Part shown: piece after piece, positions 55,922-64,000 of the stretch | Position numbering within the stretch: the stretch's first letter is position 1 | Layout of the letters: each line of letters begins with the position of its first letter | From: Paracoccus albus | Lineage (GTDB): Bacteria > Pseudomonadota > Alphaproteobacteria > Rhodobacterales > Rhodobacteraceae | Assembly (NCBI RefSeq): GCF_027913035.1 | Contig: NZ_CP115775.1 | Coordinates: forward strand, 1,364,001-1,428,000 | Direction: 5' to 3' | DNA: 64,000 bases | Notes under the pieces: generated by a model | Seen by the model: only the letters and a program-made list of their open reading frames with translations | Told to the model about the DNA's origin: nothing | The model's database searches: none | Program-made: the position numbers and the translations under genes

Positions 55922-55995
55922 AGTGACTGCATGCCGCTTTCAACTTCCTTTGCGGCAGCAATTAGGCGGCGGTTGCGACAGTCACACGTCGGACA

Positions 55996-56013
55996 GGTAA
56001 CACTCTGGTGACG
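55996..56013 (-). promoter_or_regulatory. candidate Pho box for phnCDE
   Basis: Minus strand CGTCACC-AGAG-TGTTACC, two 7-base halves with an 11-base period, about 75 bases before the phnC start. No clear -10 follows. Confidence 0.5.
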
Positions 56014-56150
56014 TCTCAGTCGTCATAAAGTCGCAAATTCTAGCAAAATTTATCTAAAACAATCATATGCGACCGGAATCGCTCTCGCTCACATCAAAGT
56101 TTTCCGTTCGGTCGACGTATGATTTGTGGGCAAGTTTTCACGGTTAATGA

Positions 56151-56843
56151 CTAATCAGCAACCGTAAGAATTTCATTAAGCGGCTTCTTTATCTTTGCCA
56201 CCTTCGGCACCTTTGCATCGTCGCGCGGATGGCCGACAGCCACGATCATGATTGCCTTCTCATGATCCGGGCGACCCAGCATCTCATTCAGGAATTTCAT
56301 CGGGTTCGGCGTATGCGTCAGCGCAACGAGCCCCGCATGATGCAGCGCGGCCAGCAGAAAGCCCGTCGCGATGCCCGTGCTTTCGGGGACATAGTAATTC
56401 TTGAACCTCTCACCGTCGTCAAAGTACCCCCAGCGTTGCGCAAAAATGACGATCAGCCACGGCGCATCCTCCAGATGAGGCTTGCTGTCATTGGTGCCGA
56501 TAGGTTCGAGTGCTTTCAGCCATTCGTCGCCTGCACCGCCTTCGTAAAACCGGCGCTCTTCCTCTTCGGCCGCGTCGCGGATGCGCTTTTTGAAAGCAGG
56601 GTCTGCAATTGCAACGAAATGCCACGGCTGATGGTTGGCCCCGGACGGCGCGGTCCCTGCGGTCCGGACGCAATCCTCGATCACAGCTCGCGCCACGGGA
56701 CGATCTGAAAAATCCCGAACCGTGTGTCGCGCCTTCATCTTTTCGTAGAATGCGCGGGCGGCGGACTGCATCTCCTCATCGCTCAGATCGATGCGATCCG
56801 GCAGGTCGATTGCCTCATATTCAATATGTTCACGCGCAAACAT
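56151..56843 (-). CDS. iodotyrosine-deiodinase-like nitroreductase
   Basis: 230 residues of the FMN nitroreductase fold. Segments [12 protein letters not shown] (FMN phosphate), [15 protein letters not shown], the lid-like [20 protein letters not shown] with [16 protein letters not shown], and [19 protein letters not shown] match bacterial homologues of iodotyrosine deiodinase (IYD) rather than generic NfsB. It may dehalogenate or reduce a phenolic compound. A GGAGGAAA site precedes the ATG. Monocistronic, divergent from the next gene. Confidence 0.8.
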   Translation of the reverse strand: MFAREHIEYEAIDLPDRIDLSDEEMQSAARAFYEKMKARHTVRDFSDRPVARAVIEDCVRTAGTAPSGANHQPWHFVAIADPAFKKRIRDAAEEEERRFYEGGAGDEWLKALEPIGTNDSKPHLEDAPWLIVIFAQRWGYFDDGERFKNYYVPESTGIATGFLLAALHHAGLVALTHTPNPMKFLNEMLGRPDHEKAIMIVAVGHPRDDAKVPKVAKIKKPLNEILTVAD

Positions 56844-57007
56844 TGACTTTCCTCCTCGGTATTTGCGGTCAGGTTAGTTTCAACGATATGCACTGACAAC
56901 GCGCATCTCACGTCGGTAAGCCAGCTATGGCTTTTCACGACAATTCGCATAAGGTCGCGGCGATGCATCATTTTTGTCACGCACGCGGCCAGAAGAAGGT
57001 TATCAAC

Positions 57008-57943
57008 ATGCAGTTTCCACATATCGCGATCCTTGGCGCAGGCACGATCGGGCTAAGCTGGGCCGCCCTGTTCGCCGCAACGGGCAGGCAGGTGACGATT
57101 TCCGATCCGTCGCCAGATCCACAGAAGCGGTTTTCGGCTTTTGTGGATGGCGCGGCAGATGCGTTAAGCGCGCTTGGCTGGACACAGGCCGGCGACCTGT
57201 CCAGGGTCACATTCGTCTCCGATCCCGCCGAGGCGGTTCGTGACGCCGATTTCATTCAGGAAAGCATCCCAGAAAACCTTGACCTGAAGCATGAGCTTTA
57301 CAGCCGGATAGAGCAGCACCTGAAAGCCGGGGCGATTATCGGCACATCGACATCGGGCCTGCGGCTCAGCGATCTGCAAAAGGGGCTGTCAGATCCATCG
57401 CGGCTGGTTCTGGCCCACCCGTTCAATCCGCCCCACCTTATCCCGCTGGTCGAGATCATGGGCAACGATCTGACCGATGAGAGAAGCCTGAACGCGGCGT
57501 GGGATTTCTATGAATCGCTGGGAAAGGTCTGCGTCCGGCTTCATAAAGAGGTGCCCGGCCACATCGCCAACCGCCTGCAAGCGGCGATCTGGCGAGAGTC
57601 GATCAACCTCGCAATGGAAGGCGTCGCCAGCCTTGCCGATATCGACAAGGCCGTGGCCTATGGCCCCGGTTTACGTTGGGCGGCCTTTGGCCCGACCACC
57701 CTGTTCCATCTTGGCGGCGGCGAAGGCGGCATTCGGAATTTCAGCAAGCATATCGGCCCGCATGTCGAGACATGGTGGAACGATCTGGGTGCACCCCAAC
57801 TTACCCCTGATGTCGTTGACCGGCTGGCTGGTGAAATGGAGGCACTGAACGCGAAATCTTCGCCGCAGGATCTCGCCCAGCGTCGCGACCGTTTGGTTTT
57901 GCAATATATCATGGCCGGACTTTCGGACGCCAAGACTTCCTGA
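57008..57943 (+). CDS. 3-hydroxyacyl-CoA-dehydrogenase-family enzyme
   Basis: 311 residues: NAD motif GAGTIG (about 10-15), SIPENLDLK, the catalytic-His region LAHPFNPPHLIPLVE and a helical C-terminal domain (GPGLRWAAFGPTTLFHL). The size and these motifs fit the L-gulonate/carnitine 3-dehydrogenase branch rather than fatty-acid oxidation. The ATG at 57008 suits the family N-terminus; a longer frame upstream does not. Convergent with the FGGY kinase, nine bases apart. Confidence 0.85.
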   Translation: MQFPHIAILGAGTIGLSWAALFAATGRQVTISDPSPDPQKRFSAFVDGAADALSALGWTQAGDLSRVTFVSDPAEAVRDADFIQESIPENLDLKHELYSRIEQHLKAGAIIGTSTSGLRLSDLQKGLSDPSRLVLAHPFNPPHLIPLVEIMGNDLTDERSLNAAWDFYESLGKVCVRLHKEVPGHIANRLQAAIWRESINLAMEGVASLADIDKAVAYGPGLRWAAFGPTTLFHLGGGEGGIRNFSKHIGPHVETWWNDLGAPQLTPDVVDRLAGEMEALNAKSSPQDLAQRRDRLVLQYIMAGLSDAKTS

Positions 57944-57952
57944 GCACTTGCC

Positions 57953-59443
57953 TCAGCGCAGCAGATGATCCCGCGCCTCGCAGTAAAGCCGATAGCCCGC
58001 GTCGTAAGCGCTGCGGCGCGTGCTATCGGGCAGATAGCAGGCCTCTGCCTCATCAACCGCACGTGAAGCCGCAGTAACATCCGCAAACTGCCCCACCGCA
58101 GTCGCCGCCAGCAAGGCGGCACCGCGTGCGCCGAACTCGGAACCTCTGGGCACGCGGACCTCCATCTGCAAAATGTCGGCGATCATTTGTGACCAGAAAC
58201 TGCTCTGACTGCCGCCGCCGGTCAGGCGCAAACTTTCACTTTTGCCGGGCAGCAACGCGATCAGATCACGCATGGCGAAGGCGACGCCTTCGAACACCGC
58301 GCGGATCATATCATCGCGGTTGTGGCGCGCCGACAGATTGGCGAATTGCGCACGCGCATCCGGCGCGACCACAGGGGCGATGATCCCGCTTTCGCTGAGA
58401 TATGGAAGATAGACGACACCATTCGCCCCGATGGCAGAGCGCTCGGCCATCGCCGTCACGGCATCGTAACGGTCGGGATCTTCGGCCAGATCAGGCGTCA
58501 GAACCGAAATCACCCAATCGAGGTTCAGCGTTCCCGCAACATTGACCATCGCCCGGAACCAGTGACCATCGGGCAGCGAGAACAGCAGGCCGATATTGGC
58601 GGGTTCGAACATTGGTCGGTCAAGGCAGGTGCCAATCATACAGGTCGTGCCCAGAACCGCCGTCACCTCTTGGTTGGCCAAACCGCCCGCGCCTATGACC
58701 ATCGAAGGCACGTCGCCCGCACCGATGGCGACGGGCAGCCCCTGTGGCAAACCCGTCGCGGTGGCGGCGCCCGCCGTCAGACCGCCAGCCAGTTCGCCGG
58801 ATTCCCTGACCTTCGGCAGCAGATCGCGGCGATGGCCCAGACCGAAAAGCGCAATCATCTGTTCGCTACGCCCCTGCTCTGCTGCATCGCCCGGCGCGAC
58901 CGAAGCCTCGGTCCTGTCCGTCGCGGCCTGCCCGGTCAGACGCATCCGCAGGTAGTCCTTATACCCGAACACATACGCGGCACGGTTCAGCAAGTCAGGC
59001 TCATGCCGATCCAGCCATGCGAGGACGGGCAAGGTGCAGCCCTGTTGCAGGGCCGAGCCAGAGCTTTGAAATATCCGCGACATGACGTCGGGGTTGTCCT
59101 GCACCATCTCATCGATAAGAGGCTGGCTGCGGTTATCTTCCCAGTTGATACCGGGCCGCAGAGCGTTGCCTTGCGCGTCAACCACCCACGCACCGACCAT
59201 CGCCGCAGACAGGCCCAGCCCGCCGATCTGATCCGGAGAGACGCCGCTTTCTGCGACAGCTTGCCGCAGCACATCGCAAACGGCGCGCCAGCAAGCATCG
59301 GGATCAGCTTCGACCCATCCGTTATGTGGCCGCGAAAGCGGGGTTTTGCGCCGTGCCTCGGACAGCTGGCGGCCATCGGCGGTAAAGACCGCCGCCTTGC
59401 ACAGCGACGATCCGGCGTCGAGACCGATGAAATAGCTGCCCAT
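57953..59443 (-). CDS. FGGY-family carbohydrate kinase
   Basis: 496 residues: FIGLDAGSSLCKAAVF N-terminal, DRTEAS (177-182) and the catalytic Asp244 in GAGDVPS, C-terminal LTGGGSQSSFWSQMIADILQ. Last gene of the CUT1 operon, 22 bases after the ATPase. It probably phosphorylates the imported sugar. Xylulose-like or polyol substrates are possible. The start was set at 59443, where the family N-terminus begins. Confidence 0.9.
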   Translation of the reverse strand: MGSYFIGLDAGSSLCKAAVFTADGRQLSEARRKTPLSRPHNGWVEADPDACWRAVCDVLRQAVAESGVSPDQIGGLGLSAAMVGAWVVDAQGNALRPGINWEDNRSQPLIDEMVQDNPDVMSRIFQSSGSALQQGCTLPVLAWLDRHEPDLLNRAAYVFGYKDYLRMRLTGQAATDRTEASVAPGDAAEQGRSEQMIALFGLGHRRDLLPKVRESGELAGGLTAGAATATGLPQGLPVAIGAGDVPSMVIGAGGLANQEVTAVLGTTCMIGTCLDRPMFEPANIGLLFSLPDGHWFRAMVNVAGTLNLDWVISVLTPDLAEDPDRYDAVTAMAERSAIGANGVVYLPYLSESGIIAPVVAPDARAQFANLSARHNRDDMIRAVFEGVAFAMRDLIALLPGKSESLRLTGGGSQSSFWSQMIADILQMEVRVPRGSEFGARGAALLAATAVGQFADVTAASRAVDEAEACYLPDSTRRSAYDAGYRLYCEARDHLLR

Positions 59444-59465
59444 CAGGTGACATCCCCCGCCAAGG

Positions 59466-60557
59466 TCAGAGCCGTTTGCCACCGGCATCAAACAGGAAAG
59501 CTTTATCTGCAAGCACCTCTGCCATGACCGTATCACCGGGCGTCAGCAGCGCTTCATCCTTGATCTCGATCACCATCGGTTCTTCAGCCTGGGTATCCGC
59601 GTAAGCATAGGACACGCTGCCAAGGTTTTCGACGGCATCGGCAACCAATCTGACCTGTGGGCCTCGACCGGCACCTGCGCCACCGAAATGCTCTGGCCTA
59701 AGACCAAGCGTAACCTCGCTGCCGGTTGACGGAGCCTGATCGCGCACACGAACCTGCAGGCCATTCAGCCCCAGCCGCGGCACATCCAGCGTCACCGCAT
59801 CGGCTGCCGCTTGCGCCGTCACCCGCGCCTCGAAAAAGTTGATCTTGGGCGAGCCGATGAAGCCGGCGACAAAGGCATTGTCCGGGTTGGCATAAAGCGC
59901 CATCGGGGGGCCGACCTGTTCTATCCGCCCGTCGCGCAGCACGACGATCTTGTCGGCCAGCGTCATCGCCTCAACCTGATCGTGGGTGACATAGATCATT
60001 GTCGCACCAAGGCGCTGATGCAGGGCGGCGATCTCCATCCGCATCTTGACGCGCAGTTCGGCATCAAGGTTCGACAGCGGCTCATCGAACAGGAAAATCT
60101 GCGGATTGCGCACAATGGCTCGCCCAATGGCGACACGCTGGCGCTGCCCGCCGGAAAGCTGGCGCGGTTTGCGCGACAGATACGGGGTCAGATGCAGCGT
60201 TTCGGCCACACGCGCGACCGCCTGCCTGCGTTCCTCCTTTGACATGCCGGACATTTCAAGACCGAAGGCCATATTCTCTTCGACTGTCATATGCGGATAA
60301 AGTGCATAGGTCTGGAACACCATCGCAATGCCGCGATCAGCTGGATCGACGCGCGTCACCTCGCGCGTGTCGATGCGAATGCTGCCGGAATTTGCATCCT
60401 CCAGACCTGCAATGGTGCGCAGAAGGGTGGACTTGCCGCAGCCCGACGGGCCGACAAAGACGACGAACTCGCCGCTTTCGACACATAGGTCGATATCGTG
60501 CAGCACCTGGAGCTCACCATAGGATTTGTGCAGCGATGCGATATTGAGACTGGACAT
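59466..60557 (-). CDS. CUT1 sugar ABC transporter ATPase
   Basis: 363 residues of the MalK/UgpC type: [29 protein letters not shown], and a C-terminal OB-like regulatory region with LGLRPEHF. Powers the permeases encoded just upstream; 13 bases separate it from the preceding permease gene. Confidence 0.92.
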   Translation of the reverse strand: MSSLNIASLHKSYGELQVLHDIDLCVESGEFVVFVGPSGCGKSTLLRTIAGLEDANSGSIRIDTREVTRVDPADRGIAMVFQTYALYPHMTVEENMAFGLEMSGMSKEERRQAVARVAETLHLTPYLSRKPRQLSGGQRQRVAIGRAIVRNPQIFLFDEPLSNLDAELRVKMRMEIAALHQRLGATMIYVTHDQVEAMTLADKIVVLRDGRIEQVGPPMALYANPDNAFVAGFIGSPKINFFEARVTAQAAADAVTLDVPRLGLNGLQVRVRDQAPSTGSEVTLGLRPEHFGGAGAGRGPQVRLVADAVENLGSVSYAYADTQAEEPMVIEIKDEALLTPGDTVMAEVLADKAFLFDAGGKRL

Positions 60558-60570
60558 GGTTCCGGCTTCC

Positions 60571-61398
60571 TTACTTGACGGCGCCTTCGGTCAGACCGCC
60601 GACGAACCAGCGTCCAACCAGAGAGAAAAGGATGATGACGGGCAGAACGGCAAAGCTTGCCCCGGCAAGCAACATGCCCCAGTCGATCTGATACTGGCCG
60701 ATGATGCCTGAAAACCCGACCGGCACGGTGCGCTTCGCATCGGACACGATCAGCACCGAGGTGAAAACATATTCCGTCCAGGACAGTATGAATGCGAAGA
60801 TGCCAACCGAGGCGATGCCCGGCATGATCAGCGGGATCATCACGCGGCGCAGAATGACCAGGGTGCTGGCACCGTCCATCACGGCAGCTTCCTCGATCTC
60901 CGATGGCAAGCCCGCAAAGAACGAACGCAGCATCCAGATCGAAAACGGCAATGCGAAGGTTACGTTGATGATGACCAGCCCGGTCAGCGTATCGACAAGA
61001 CCAAGGCGGACGAACATGCCGAACAGCGGGATCAGAACCACGATGCTCGGGAAGGCATAGGCCAGCAGTATGGTGCGATACATGACCTCTCGCCCCGGAA
61101 AGCGCATCCGGAAGAATGCATAGGCTGCAGGCACAGCCATCATCAGCGTGATGATGGCCGAAATCGTCGAGACGATCACGCTGTTGAGCATGTAGACCGG
61201 GTAATCCGAACTGCCGAGAAGCTTCTGGAAATGTTGAAGCGTGAAGGAATGCGGCACCATGGTGGGTGTGCGGGAAATGATCTCCTGCGATTCTTTGAAA
61301 GAGCTGGAAACGACCCACCAGAACGGCAGCAGGATCAGCAGGCCCAGGAACACAAGCGACAGCGTCAGGGCGATATTCATTTGCCAGGAACGGCGCAT
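60571..61398 (-). CDS. CUT1 sugar ABC transporter permease (MalG-like)
   Basis: 275 residues, hydrophobic helices and the EAA loop EEAAVMDGASTLVILRRVMI. ATG at 61398 overlaps the preceding stop as TGATG; a GTG three bases upstream is the alternative. Confidence 0.9.
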   Translation of the reverse strand: MRRSWQMNIALTLSLVFLGLLILLPFWWVVSSSFKESQEIISRTPTMVPHSFTLQHFQKLLGSSDYPVYMLNSVIVSTISAIITLMMAVPAAYAFFRMRFPGREVMYRTILLAYAFPSIVVLIPLFGMFVRLGLVDTLTGLVIINVTFALPFSIWMLRSFFAGLPSEIEEAAVMDGASTLVILRRVMIPLIMPGIASVGIFAFILSWTEYVFTSVLIVSDAKRTVPVGFSGIIGQYQIDWGMLLAGASFAVLPVIILFSLVGRWFVGGLTEGAVK

Positions 61399-62270
61399 CA
61401 CGTTGCCTCCGACCGGCTGATATGGCGCGTGGCCAGCAGCGCGAATGACATCAGCAGCAGCGTTGCAAGGACCGAAATCGTCGCCGCTTCGCTGAGGTTA
61501 TAGGATTTGAACGCGGTCTCGTAGATCAGCACCGGCAGCGTCCGCGTGCCACCCGCAGGCCCGCCAGAGGTCAGCAGCCAGATGATATCGAAGACGTTGA
61601 AAGACAGCAGCGTCCCGATCACCAGCAACACCCCGAGAGTCGGTGCCAGCAGCGGCCAGGTGATCCGCGTGAAGCGCCGCCAGCTGTTCGCCCCGTCCAG
61701 CCGCGCTGCCTCATACAGATCGGACGGGATGCGGGTCAGCCCCGCAAGCATCATCAGCGCGATAAAGGGAAACCACCGCCAGGAGTTGATGAAGATCAGC
61801 GTCGCCATCGCCGTGGCTGGGGTGTTGAAAAAGCCGATGGGCCGTTCGATCAGGCCAAGTTGCATCAGCAGCGGGTTGATCATCCCCCCGGAAGAGGAAA
61901 ACAGCCAACGCCAGACGATAACCGTCACCACGGTCGGCACGATCCATGTCAGGATCACCCAGGTCCGCGCGATGCGGACACCGGGAAAATTCTGTTGCAG
62001 GGCCAATGCGGTTATCAGCGCCAGAATGGTCTGGACCACCGCATTCGCGACGACCCAGATCAAACTGTTCAACCCGGCGCCCCAGAAGGTCGGATCAGAC
62101 AGAACCTTGCCATAATGGCTGAGCCCGATCATCTCCCCGCCCGAGCCGATGGCGCGGACATTCTGCAGGCTGAGGATGACGGCAGAGATCAGCGGCCATC
62201 CCAAAATGCCCGCCAGCAGCAACATTGCCGGCGCCACAAAGGCTATCGCCAGCGGGGTCGAACGACGCAT
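61398..62270 (-). CDS. CUT1 sugar ABC transporter permease (MalF-like)
   Basis: 290 residues with helices and the EAA loop YEAARLDGANSWRRFTRITW. It forms the pore with the following permease. Eleven bases after the binding-protein stop. Confidence 0.9.
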   Translation of the reverse strand: MRRSTPLAIAFVAPAMLLLAGILGWPLISAVILSLQNVRAIGSGGEMIGLSHYGKVLSDPTFWGAGLNSLIWVVANAVVQTILALITALALQQNFPGVRIARTWVILTWIVPTVVTVIVWRWLFSSSGGMINPLLMQLGLIERPIGFFNTPATAMATLIFINSWRWFPFIALMMLAGLTRIPSDLYEAARLDGANSWRRFTRITWPLLAPTLGVLLVIGTLLSFNVFDIIWLLTSGGPAGGTRTLPVLIYETAFKSYNLSEAATISVLATLLLMSFALLATRHISRSEAT

Positions 62271-62281
62271 GGCCCTGCCCT

Positions 62282-63562
62282 TCAGTTCGCTGCCGCGTCA
62301 GACATCTGCGCCTGCCCGGCGGCCACGGCATCGGCCGGGGAATTGCCGCGCACAACGATGTCCTGCAACGTCTCTGCAATCAGGTTCCGCGCAGAGATTG
62401 CCGCAATCGAGGGGAAGGTCCGCCCGCTGGTAAAGCCGAAAAGCTGGCCGTTGTGCGAATTGGCGATGATGCCTTCAACCTGCTCACGATACTTTGCGGT
62501 CAGCGGATCGGACCAGAAGCTTTCCGCCTCTGCTCCGGTCGCGGTCAGGGGCATGAACAGGCCGGGCTCCATATTAAGGAAGCTGCCGTAATTTTCCGGC
62601 TCCAGCAGGAAGGAAAGGAACGCGCCTGCCGCTTCACGCTCTGCCTCTTCGGTAGACAGGATCAGACCGGCATTGGCATAGGCGATGGTGTTGTGATCGC
62701 CGTCAGCGGATTTAGCCGGGATCGGCGCGACACCCAGATCGGCAGCATCGCCGGCACCCTGCGTGTCATAGCTGGTGATGACAGAGAATTGCAGGATCAT
62801 CCCACAGCTTTCCGAGATGAAACAGGCTTCTGCCTCGCCCCATGTCCACGAGGTGCTGTCGGGCGGCGACAGCTTCTGCAGATCGGCATAGGTGGTATAG
62901 CTGTCCACCGTTTCGGGGTTGTCGAAACGCAGCGTCCCGTCCTCGTTGAAGATTTCGGTCGCGCCGCCATTCACCATGAAGCTGTAGACCGTCTGATCGG
63001 TGTAAAGCTGTTTGTTTGCAGGCAGGCCCAGACCATAAACGCCATCCGCCGACAGCGTTTCGGCAGCGGCCTTCAGATCGTCCCATGTCTGCGGCACTTC
63101 GATCCCGGCCTCTGACAGGTCGCTTTTGCGATACCACAGGTTCATGGCCATGTTGTACAGCGGCACCGCCCAGATCCCGTCTTCATAGCTGTAAGCCTCG
63201 ACCGTGCTGTCGATGAAGTCGTGTTTGCTGTCCAGCTCACTCACCAGCCCCTCGACCGAGGGAATATCTGTCACCTGTTTCAGGATCGGAACGAAATCGG
63301 GGGTCACGAACATGATGTCGGGACCCACACCAGCGGCCAAGGCCGCCGGTGCCTTGGCGTAGATTTCGCCCCAGTTCTGCGGCTCTTGCGAGACGGTCAC
63401 GCCGTCATGGCTTTCGTTGAAGGCGTCAATAAGCTGTTGCAGACGCTCAACGCGGTGGGGCGGCTGCTCCATATGCCAAAGGGTAAGCTCGACATCTTGA
63501 GCGAAGGCTTGCAGCGGCAGGATGACAGCCAGTGCCGTGCATGTGGTTTGAAGTTTCTTCAT
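62282..63562 (-). CDS. CUT1 sugar ABC transporter substrate-binding protein
   Basis: 426 residues. Signal peptide about 1-21 (TALAVILPLQAFAQ), then ELTLWHMEQPPHRVERLQ and a maltose-binding-like fold. The ATG at 63562 follows GGGGGGAA. No hairpin of note follows it, unlike the other binding-protein genes here. Confidence 0.9.
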   Translation of the reverse strand: MKKLQTTCTALAVILPLQAFAQDVELTLWHMEQPPHRVERLQQLIDAFNESHDGVTVSQEPQNWGEIYAKAPAALAAGVGPDIMFVTPDFVPILKQVTDIPSVEGLVSELDSKHDFIDSTVEAYSYEDGIWAVPLYNMAMNLWYRKSDLSEAGIEVPQTWDDLKAAAETLSADGVYGLGLPANKQLYTDQTVYSFMVNGGATEIFNEDGTLRFDNPETVDSYTTYADLQKLSPPDSTSWTWGEAEACFISESCGMILQFSVITSYDTQGAGDAADLGVAPIPAKSADGDHNTIAYANAGLILSTEEAEREAAGAFLSFLLEPENYGSFLNMEPGLFMPLTATGAEAESFWSDPLTAKYREQVEGIIANSHNGQLFGFTSGRTFPSIAAISARNLIAETLQDIVVRGNSPADAVAAGQAQMSDAAAN

Positions 63563-63612
63563 GGTATTCCCCCCAAGGTTTGGCCCGTCCGCCCTTCCGG
63601 ACAGGCATGCTT

Positions 63613-64000
63613 TCAAAGATGCGGGTTTCGTCCGCGGTATTTGCGAACCAGCCGGGCGTTATGGTCATTCGCCCCCGGCATATTCGCGCTGCGATAGATC
63701 GGCGCATCCCCATCCTGCGACAGCGCGGCAGCGACCTCGGCAAAGATGGCATTCAGGATGACCGCACCAATCACGGTGGACACCGGCGCGACCTTCAGTT
63801 CCGATCCCGGCACTGACAGCACCGCATCACCGGGCGGAGAGCCGTTATCCAGAACGATATCGGCGATATCGGCGATCCGGGTCCGGCCATTGGCGGCGGC
63901 AGTCGAATAAGCGATAGAGGTCAGCGCGATCACCGTGGCCCCTGCATCCCTGCCGAATTGCGCCGCTTCCACAGGGGCCGCGTTTACGCCCGAATTCGAC
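63613..64000 (-). CDS. SIS-domain phosphosugar-binding protein, cut by the right edge
   Basis: The frame is open through the right edge. The visible C-terminal part begins with [20 protein letters not shown], the sugar-phosphate-binding loop of SIS domains, followed by [14 protein letters not shown]. It has no visible DNA-binding part, so it may be a phosphosugar isomerase or binding protein rather than an RpiR regulator, but the N-terminus is missing. Its stop lies 50 bases upstream of the binding-protein gene, so it leads the CUT1 operon. Confidence 0.75.
   Translation of the reverse strand, partial: SNSGVNAAPVEAAQFGRDAGATVIALTSIAYSTAAANGRTRIADIADIVLDNGSPPGDAVLSVPGSELKVAPVSTVIGAVILNAIFAEVAAALSQDGDAPIYRSANMPGANDHNARLVRKYRGRNPHL

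Noticed and set aside
58322..59527. 401-codon plus-strand open frame over the FGGY kinase
   Set aside because: Antisense shadow of the kinase. Composition is Arg/His/Gln-rich without domains.
1..64000. CRISPR arrays, tRNA or rRNA genes, prophage, integrase or attachment sites
   Set aside because: No regularly spaced repeats, cloverleaf sequences or integrase genes were seen on either strand. Very divergent RNAs could be missed by eye.

Overview
The window is G+C-rich, densely coded, and looks like an alphaproteobacterium of the Rhodobacteraceae, close to Paracoccus. This rests on gene style and synteny: CUT2/CUT1 sugar transporters paired with FGGY kinases and RpiR regulators, a phnGHIJKLNM order, long PstA/PstC proteins, an enlarged PhnE2, and IS relics of types common in Paracoccus. 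No database search was possible. About 63 protein genes are supported. I saw no rRNA, tRNA or CRISPR array.

Carbohydrate block, about 1-21900. A minus-strand unit (RpiR regulator, long zinc-type dehydrogenase, FGGY kinase, then the first codons of another dehydrogenase leaving the left edge) is divergent from a CUT2 transporter with two permeases (4366-8990). Convergent to it is a second minus-strand CUT2 operon: binding protein, ATPase, permease, xylulokinase-like kinase, polyol-type SDR, GldA-like dehydrogenase and a second SDR (16761 down to 9065). Divergent from that is a plus-strand operon of sugar-acid enzymes: cupin phosphoglucose isomerase, KDPG-type aldolase, shikimate-dehydrogenase-like protein, D-2-hydroxyacid dehydrogenase, UlaG-like metallo-hydrolase and RpiR regulator. 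Together these look like a polyol or sugar-acid pathway whose substrate I cannot name.

Middle, about 22000-35350. A ugpBAEC glycerol-3-phosphate importer carries a Pho-box-like promoter and is followed by a transglutaminase-fold protein. A MerR regulator and an MFS exporter come next, with a MerR-type operator. A dipeptide-type ABC system follows: an XRE-cupin regulator plus binding protein on the minus strand, and permeases, ATPases and a small GAF protein on the plus strand.

IS graveyard, about 35440-37550, holds four decayed insertion sequences (IS5-type, IS481, IS3, IS427-type). It separates the dipeptide operon from the phosphorus block.

Phosphorus block, 37668-55921, mostly minus strand: pstSCAB-phoU-phoB; a second IS427-type relic; phnGHIJKLNM (C-P lyase, coupled by start/stop overlaps); phnF divergent; and phnCDE1E2 plus a hexapeptide acetyltransferase. 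Pho-box-like direct repeats (two 7-bp halves, 11-bp period) lie upstream of ugpB, pstS, phnG and phnC, so the window looks like a largely self-contained PhoB regulon. phoR is not present.

Right end, 56151-64000: an iodotyrosine-deiodinase-like nitroreductase, a 3-hydroxyacyl-CoA-dehydrogenase-family enzyme, and a third carbohydrate operon on the minus strand (SIS protein cut by the window edge, CUT1 binding protein, two permeases, ATPase, FGGY kinase).
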